From NCBI GenBank assembly GCA_028023455.1, contig JAQFVV010012490.1:4590576-4654575 (forward strand): DNA of 64,000 nt, written 5' to 3'. This stretch comes from Epiperipatus broadwayi (lineage: Eukaryota > Onychophora > Udeonychophora > Euonychophora > Peripatidae). The translations under genes and the position numbers were made by a program. This document shows, piece after piece, positions 57,975 through 64,000 of this stretch (its first letter is position 1; every line of letters starts with the position of its first letter). The notes beneath the pieces were generated by a model. It worked only from the letters and a program-made list of their open reading frames with translations. It did no database searches and was not told where the DNA came from.

Positions 57975-59935
57975 TTGAACAGATCTTTCCACAAACTTGA
58001 TAAAGCAATGATGTATATTAAAATCCAATTATTAAAATACATAATAAAAAGATGCAGTAAAAACTTAACAAATATAAAAAGCAGGAAAATGGGTTTATCA
58101 TGCCAATACAAACTACCTCAACAGATAATAATATGCTCTATCAAAAACTTCTGTATCAAGTGTGCCAGAAAATTAGAAATTTTCACAAGAAAACAAGGAA
58201 TCAGAATAAATACCAACACGGAAAAATATGCCATCAACCTAACAAAAACTAATATGCCAAAAAAAATAAGAACATTGTTGGAATATGGTCTGAAGTACAT
58301 GGATAGATCATGGGAAAATTCACATCTAGAAATCATTGCAGAGTTTGAAGCTACTTATAGAAATGCCAGAGACAAAGACAGTATTTTAAAGAAATGGCAC
58401 AAACACTGAGATCTGTCCCCAACAAACTGCAAATAGCAGCTGGAATAAAAGAATCAAACACTTTAAAAGATTTACAAGTAAGAATGAAGGGAAACAGATA
58501 TAAAAAAACTAAATAATAAATCATGAAGTTAGATAACATAAAAATTAAGCAAAATAAATTTATATACTCTGTGCTGAGAAAACACTATAATACAGCATAC
58601 AACAGAATAGAATATTTATAGATGTACCCAATAGCAGCAATACCTCCATAGATGTTCTAAAACATCAAGTTGCTTAAAGAGAACCACCCCCTATAATTAA
58701 ACTGGATTTTGATAGTGCATATTACTACAAAGCCACAAGCACCATAATAGAGTAGCTAAAAAATCAATTAGGATTTGATATATACACCATGAAATCATTT
58801 TTTGAATCGATTCAATCGATCAAACACACATATATTAAGGATGAGTATAGACTTGCATTGTTGGACATTGTATCAATCAATATCTCACAATACATCAATA
58901 AATATAATTAAAAACTTGCTGGAAGAGAGTAGATATAATAAACAAAAAAACTAGTTCATCATCGAAGTACTAGACTGAATTCAAAAATGATATCATACCC
59001 AAATTCAATAATCAATATTACAGGAAAAAATACATGGCAATGGGATGTCTACCAGTGGAATAATATGCAGCCCAACCCTGGGAAAAACTGAAGAAAAAAT
59101 CATCACAGCCTTTTTAGAGATAGTCCAGTATATGATATACAAAAAATAAGTCAATAATGTAATTATATGCACACTTGGACAGATAATAACAAATGTATAA
59201 CCTATTGACCATTGAATTATCACTGAAGTGGACTATCGAAAATAAAAACACCACAAACAGCATTAAATAATTAGATATGATAATTCAAAGAAACAAAAAT
59301 AACTTGAATGATAAAATAATAATAAACCTATTGGAAATAAGATGTGCAGTCCACCCACAATCAAAAATGCCCATGTCACACAAACTCCGTAGAAATCAAC
59401 TCAAAATAAATAAAAATCAAAACATCAAAAATATGTGAAAGACCTATGCAGCCTAGGTTACAACCAAGATGCATTTAATGAAGAAATCAAAAGATTTAAC
59501 ATTTTAATAAAACAGAATTTAAGATGACAAGATGATAATCAACCATGGAACAGCATGCCTTATATACTAAAACTGGCTGATAAAATAAGATTTGCAAACA
59601 AAAATACATTACTTTTCTAATACTAGCCAGTCTTAATGGACTAATCAACAACATTGAAGACAAATTGCTAAAGGAAGAAATTCCACAAATAGTCTATGAG
59701 CTTCAGTGCAATGACCCAAGGTGCTGAGCAGTATATTACAATGAATCTCAAATCAACATCAGAATAGTCCAGCAAAAGTATTTATACAAATGCATTAAAG
59801 AATACCCTGAATATATGTCTGTATCCTTTCATCACAAAAAAGAACACAGACACAGCTTCAATTCACAAAGCATCAACCTAGTGTGCTTAGAATGTGGCAA
59901 CAGAAAAAAGAAAGTAAAAGAGGTGTAGTTCATAG
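57975..59935 (+). pseudogene. PLE-3 polyprotein
   Basis: The N-terminal part is open for 144 residues (57975-58409), with the motif TLLEYGLKYMDRSWENSHL seen before the RT of these elements. Further on, in shifting frames: LALLDIVSINISQ (palm motif A, about 58852), FNNQYYRKKYMAMG (motif B region, about 59005), and VYELQCNDPRC then AVYYNE (GIY-YIG endonuclease, about 59695-59745) with HKKEHRHSFN near the end. The catalytic YVDD could not be found. Numerous stops: inactive. Confidence 0.62.
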
Positions 59936-60200
59936 CTAATTGCAACAATAATTTAAATAAAAGAGGGAATAGAATTTAATTATCACACAGGTGAAATATG
60001 TAAATAAGCCTATATGCATAAAGAGAATAATAAACAACTACTATAAAAACAGTAATGCAATGAAATAAGATAGCTATGATTATGTTGCTCAGCACTGAAA
60101 ATGCCCTTAGTCATTGGATGAAGGAATATGTCATTTTTCCAGAAATACAACATACACATGAAAAATTATTATGATAATAATGAAGTGAAAATTAAATTAT

Positions 60201-63200
60201 ATATATATGTCATTAGAAAGCAGTCAACACCTAGACAATCCCAATATCAATAACCATCAACAATTTCAAACTATTGTCAACAAAACCTTTTAACAGTAAA
60301 TGTAGTCTTTATTATAGTCTAATATACTTATATAGACACTAAAGATTGCAACTTGACCACAGAGATTGAAATTATTGATACAAAGAAGTTTAAATAAATT
60401 TCTTTAAACAGGTAAATATAAGCCATTCTGAATGCAGACTAATAAATAATCAGTTATAACATTACAAACTGCTATTATGAAGTTCAAATTGCACCCAAAG
60501 TATTACTTAAATAAGTGTAATAATGTTCAAGGCTAAATGGGTTTGTAAGTAATCATTAAAAACCAGTCATCACTTAGACAACTCCAAGAGCAATAACAGA
60601 ATATTGTAATGGGATGGGATTTTTCTCCATGAGAAGTTATCTAATTATGATCACCATTGAGCTTTTAATTAAGGTAGAGCGTTAATCATGATAAAGTGAG
60701 TCAGTTGATTGATGATTTACTTAAATTTTGTGAAGTGGTACTGATGATTATTATTGACTGAGTGAGATGGAATTCCCTTACTTCACCTCTTCTTGATCTT
60801 CGTTATGCCACAATGTTCAAACTCATGAAGAATGCATTCTATTTCAAGGTTTTGTTATTTAATGTCTGACATGTGAATTGGATATGCATATGACATGATT
60901 AATTAGAAAATAGACAAATAAGATGACAAACAACCACTTTAAATTAATATTTAACAAATTTATTCTAATAACTATTTTTATTTATGATTGTTTTATAACA
61001 AAAATGGTATTCTTGCTTATCATATAATAGTTGTATAGGCATGATCATCCTTTGTTATTATTTATCAATTATGGAATGACCTAAACTTTTGATAGATGGT
61101 TATTCACCTTTCTAATTTAATAATTTTAAGTTAATGAAGAAGTCAATTTAAAACTATCCCAACATTTAAATCTTTGCTAATTAAATTTAGCATCAATATT
61201 TGGTCATTAATTTCCAATTCATTTGTCAGCATTTTGTGACATGTTGAAGGTTGCTTTTAGATTCTGAGTCCCCCCCCCCCTTTGGTGTATTTTAGATCTA
61301 TGATAGAACAGACCAATCATTCCAGGGTTTTAGTCATGCATTCTCAATAACAAACAATTAATAAGTAAATTAATTGAAAATAAACATTAAACATCAAGTA
61401 CTGTAACTGTCAGAATGTAAATGCTTAATATTGTATGAAGAAAAATCTCACTTCTCAAGTCAGTATTTGCCTAAATGAAAATTTAATATTAGCATTGATG
61501 ACTTCCCTTCCCTACAAACTAATTGATGATTGGATGGGTTGACCATCTGTTTCTAAAAGAAAGAAATCAAAATAAGTAAAATAAAAAAAAATTATAAAAA
61601 CATATCAGGAGATATTAATCCAGTATGGTCTAATCATAGTTCAAAATTATATGGTTTGTATTGGAAAACATCTGGGTATCTTTGTCTTTATGAAAGTTCT
61701 TTTTGCTTAACTCTGATTACATTTGGCCATCATTTGGATATTCATGACAGTGACTCAAACTTTTGTATGAGCAATCTTTCCTGGGTTGAGATATTTCCAT
61801 AATTGATTGTAGCACATTGTAGATCTTTTCTTTGGCATGGCTGTCAGGATGTTGGTTTTAATTGATACTCATATTGGAAACTTATGGTTGTATGATGAAC
61901 AATTCCATCCCTACGATGTTTTTTCACTTCTTAGCCATGCATGATTTATTCTTTCATAGCTTGTAACTTGGATTAGAAATATAGTGGGTTTCTTTGGTCA
62001 ATTTTCTCAAGTTGCGATTATAGTGGCTTATGAGTTTTGATGTTGAGAATTGTTAAGATCATGAATAAATTACTTTTAGGAATTTATAAAGTAAGCTCTT
62101 TTGAAAATGTAATTTATTTGTTTTAGTTTTTGCTGATTTCTCCTTCCCTTCCATTGATATTTTTTTTCTCTGGAGATATTTTATTTCCAATAGCTGTCAG
62201 TCTATGTTTTCGAATGATTGCTTTGAAATTGAATTTTAATCAAGTACATGTTAACTGGCCGATGACAAGTTTAATTCTCAATTGAAGAAGAAATGAAATT
62301 CATAGCTTTCTTATATCATTTCTGGAAATATGGTTATTCTATATTATATCATATTTGCTTTTTTGATGTATTGGTTTAAGTTTGTGCTTTTATTTGCATT
62401 GTTGACATCATTTTGATATCTGTAAAATTTTATATTGCATTAATAAATAAATAAATTTAATATTAATTATTTCTTTCTTTTGTTTTTTTTTTGAGGGGCG
62501 GGTTACTTTTTGCATTTATGGGTTTGATTTTTAAAGTTGGTATTGTTATAAATATGGTTTTAATTGACAGATTTACACAATTATTAATACATAATTAATA
62601 GGGTATATTTGGTTTATTTAATTGTGTAGTTCTTGCTTGGTGTTACATATAAAGGACACTAATTAAGTGGTTAATTTCCTACACTATAATTTTATTTAAA
62701 TATTTAATGAATTGTAAGGTGTCACCTTACAATATATATATATATAAAATTAAAATGTCACTAGCCAATTTGTCACTTATATGTAAAATAAAATTTCACA
62801 ACTTTCATACTTAAACTTAAGCTAATAAATATTTCACCAGGTCTTTGCCGAGACAATACTGTGATAAATGTTTTAGAAATTCATTGTCAAGGTAACACTA
62901 CCTATTAATAGAGCTGCCCATCTCAAATATTTATTGGTTTGAGCATGACTGCTGTGAATTTATGTGTAATTGTCTAGTTGGCTATTGGCATATAATGTTT
63001 GTTATAGATATATTGTGAAATGTTATAAGAAAGATTATTTTTTAACTTCATCAGTTAATTTTGATTGATTTGTCAGTAGTTTAAACCTCTCAGCAGACTT
63101 TAAAATCATACATAAAGGAAGTGGATGTCATATTCCTATCTAGTCATGGTATTGTTCTGACAACAGACTATTGAAATATTTGTTTGTTTAAGTTTACATT

Positions 63201-63407
63201 TAATGATTGTGATCATATAATTTATATATACAAAAATATTATATAATAAAAATTGTTAATGTGTATATGCATTAAATAAAATGTATATACTTAGATATAA
63301 TTTTTTACAAAAATTTAATTGTGATTTGGTTTTCCTTCATTTATATTTGGAATTCAAATTTGCATGTGTTTGTTTTGTAAGCATAACAATGTTTTTTTTT
63401 ATTTTTC
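60201..63407. other. No supported gene
   Basis: Intergenic or intronic sequence with no recognisable domain. Contains two loosely similar blocks (about 60210 and 60560, AGTCA[AT]CACCTAGACAA-like), a poly-C run at 61272-61281, and an 11-bp perfect palindrome at 62711-62733. The missing last OST-alpha exon was searched for here and not seen. Confidence 0.45.
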
Positions 63408-63503
63408 ATAACCTAAAGCTGAGTGCACTTTCAGTGAAGCTCACTGTAATCGTAGCTCTGATTAAGGTGGGCTTCACCAAAGATGCACTCAGCTTTAGGT
63501 TAT
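63408..63503. ncRNA. 96-nt microRNA-like hairpin (or mariner-type MITE)
   Basis: ATAACCTAAAGCTGAGTGCA (63408-63427) pairs perfectly with 63484-63503. The pairing continues through AGTGAAGCTCAC / GTGGGCTTCACC with small bulges to a loop of about 8 nt, giving a stem near 40 bp. This is pre-miRNA size and shape, with markedly more G+C than the flanks. TA at both edges would also suit a very short mariner-type foldback. No known miRNA seed recognised. Confidence 0.55.
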
Positions 63504-63734
63504 AAAGAAGGAAGAAACCACTTTGTTTTATATACATACAAATATATGGAAATTTGAAGAAATTGTGATTTATAATTAATTTTTAATTTAACTTGGATGA
63601 TTTGGAGGGGGGTGTAGTTGTTTTTGCATATTTTATAGATATTTTTAGACATCTTTATTTTGTCTCTTTATAGACTATTATACATGGATTAATATTTAAA
63701 ATGTTTATAATCTATAATATGCATTTTATTTACC

Positions 63735-63879
63735 CTACTTTGAATACTTTTTAGCAAAAAACCTTTTATTGTGCATATATGCATACACAATTTTATGTTT
63801 CGACCATCATGCAGTCTTCTTCAGAGCTATGCATATATGTACAATAAAATGTTTTTTTGCTAAAGAGTATTCAAAGTAG
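63735..63879. repeat. Penelope-type hairpin with hammerhead-like core
   Basis: Arms 63735-63783 and 63830-63879 (CTACTTTGAATACTTTTTAG and its inverse). On the minus strand the loop reads CTCTGAAGAAGACTGCAT, then GTCGAAAC: CUGAAGA, a GAC/GTC stem II and GAAA, with one extra A after the first box. The sequence that follows (63880-64000) resembles that after the PLE-1 right repeat (TATTACAG[CT]AAAATAAAGAAA), so this is a Penelope terminal repeat running off the window. Confidence 0.65.
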
Positions 63880-64000
63880 AGAGGATAAATTGCATTTATA
63901 TATACATCGTGCTATATAAATAAATATCTCATTTACATAAGATATTACAGTAAAATAAAGAAAGTGGTAAATTTGGTAATTTTTCTGAATATATAATATG

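Larger units (their letters stand above)
57575..60200 (+). mobile_element. Penelope-like element PLE-3 with direct terminal repeats
   Basis: Decayed coding sequence (57975-59935) lies between two direct repeats, 57575-57840 and 59905-60200, that share TTCATAGCTAATT, TATCACACAGGT, CAATGCAATGAAATAAGATA and CAGCACTGAAAATG. The first repeat also contains the sequence of the ORF end, the tandem organisation typical of Penelope-like elements. It is the only long retroelement downstream of exon C in the sense orientation. Confidence 0.7.

Noticed and set aside
60725-60760. CTGATGA at 60727 as a ribozyme core
   Set aside because: No GAAA box at a suitable distance and no complementary stem I.

Overview
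The window is eukaryotic. Three exons with proper GT/AG borders belong to one conserved animal gene, the introns are very long, base composition is strongly AT-rich (my estimate by eye is about three quarters A+T), and most of the sequence is decayed transposable elements of animal type (RTE-like non-LTR, Ty3/gypsy, Penelope-like, Merlin). It looks like an invertebrate. An arthropod, perhaps a chelicerate, is my guess from the style of the non-LTR elements, but the window alone cannot settle the species. I saw no rRNA, functional tRNA, CRISPR array or bacterial operon.

The only host gene I can support is on the + strand: an organic solute transporter alpha-like membrane protein (SLC51A/OST-alpha family). 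Its visible exons are 16977-17215, 25901-26018 and 50562-50814. Together they give about 203 consecutive residues across introns of 8.7 kb and 24.5 kb. Neither the first nor the last exon was found.

Layout. 1-6.6 kb: a hammerhead ribozyme at the very left end, then a Merlin-like DNA transposon (transposase pseudogene 5287-6085, minus) interrupted by an RTE-like retrotransposon (1731-4919) with an 11-bp target duplication. 6.6-11 kb: a Penelope fragment and a long foldback. 11-16.5 kb: two 2-kb direct repeats around a 0.7-kb centre; the left copy carries an inserted dimer of a small element whose two units each hold a type I hammerhead motif. 17-26 kb: intron with an RTE fragment, a solo LTR with a perfect target duplication, and a foldback. 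26-50.5 kb: intron holding a 98-nt hairpin, an eroded RTE copy, another non-LTR tail, and a minus-strand gypsy element (36.3-46.4 kb) whose gag is split by a Penelope-like element (40.3-45.4 kb); a further RTE copy (46.4-49.6 kb) abuts its right LTR. 51.4-54 kb: a compact gypsy element with complete LTRs, primer site, purine tract and target duplication, but only an integrase fragment inside. 54.6-60.2 kb: a decayed non-LTR endonuclease region, a fragment of the hammerhead element, and a second long Penelope-like element between direct terminal repeats. 60-64 kb: mostly featureless, then a 96-nt microRNA-like hairpin and a Penelope-type hairpin.

The strongest candidate for something new is the hammerhead-bearing repeat family. 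Copies at 15-77, 11195-11252 and 11581-11638 have the CUGANGA and GAAA (or mutated) core, the GUC cleavage triplet and a paired stem I with an internal loop. Two lie in tandem 386 bp apart, the arrangement expected of small circular-RNA retroelements ('retrozymes'). The second of the pair has lost the catalytic G12.
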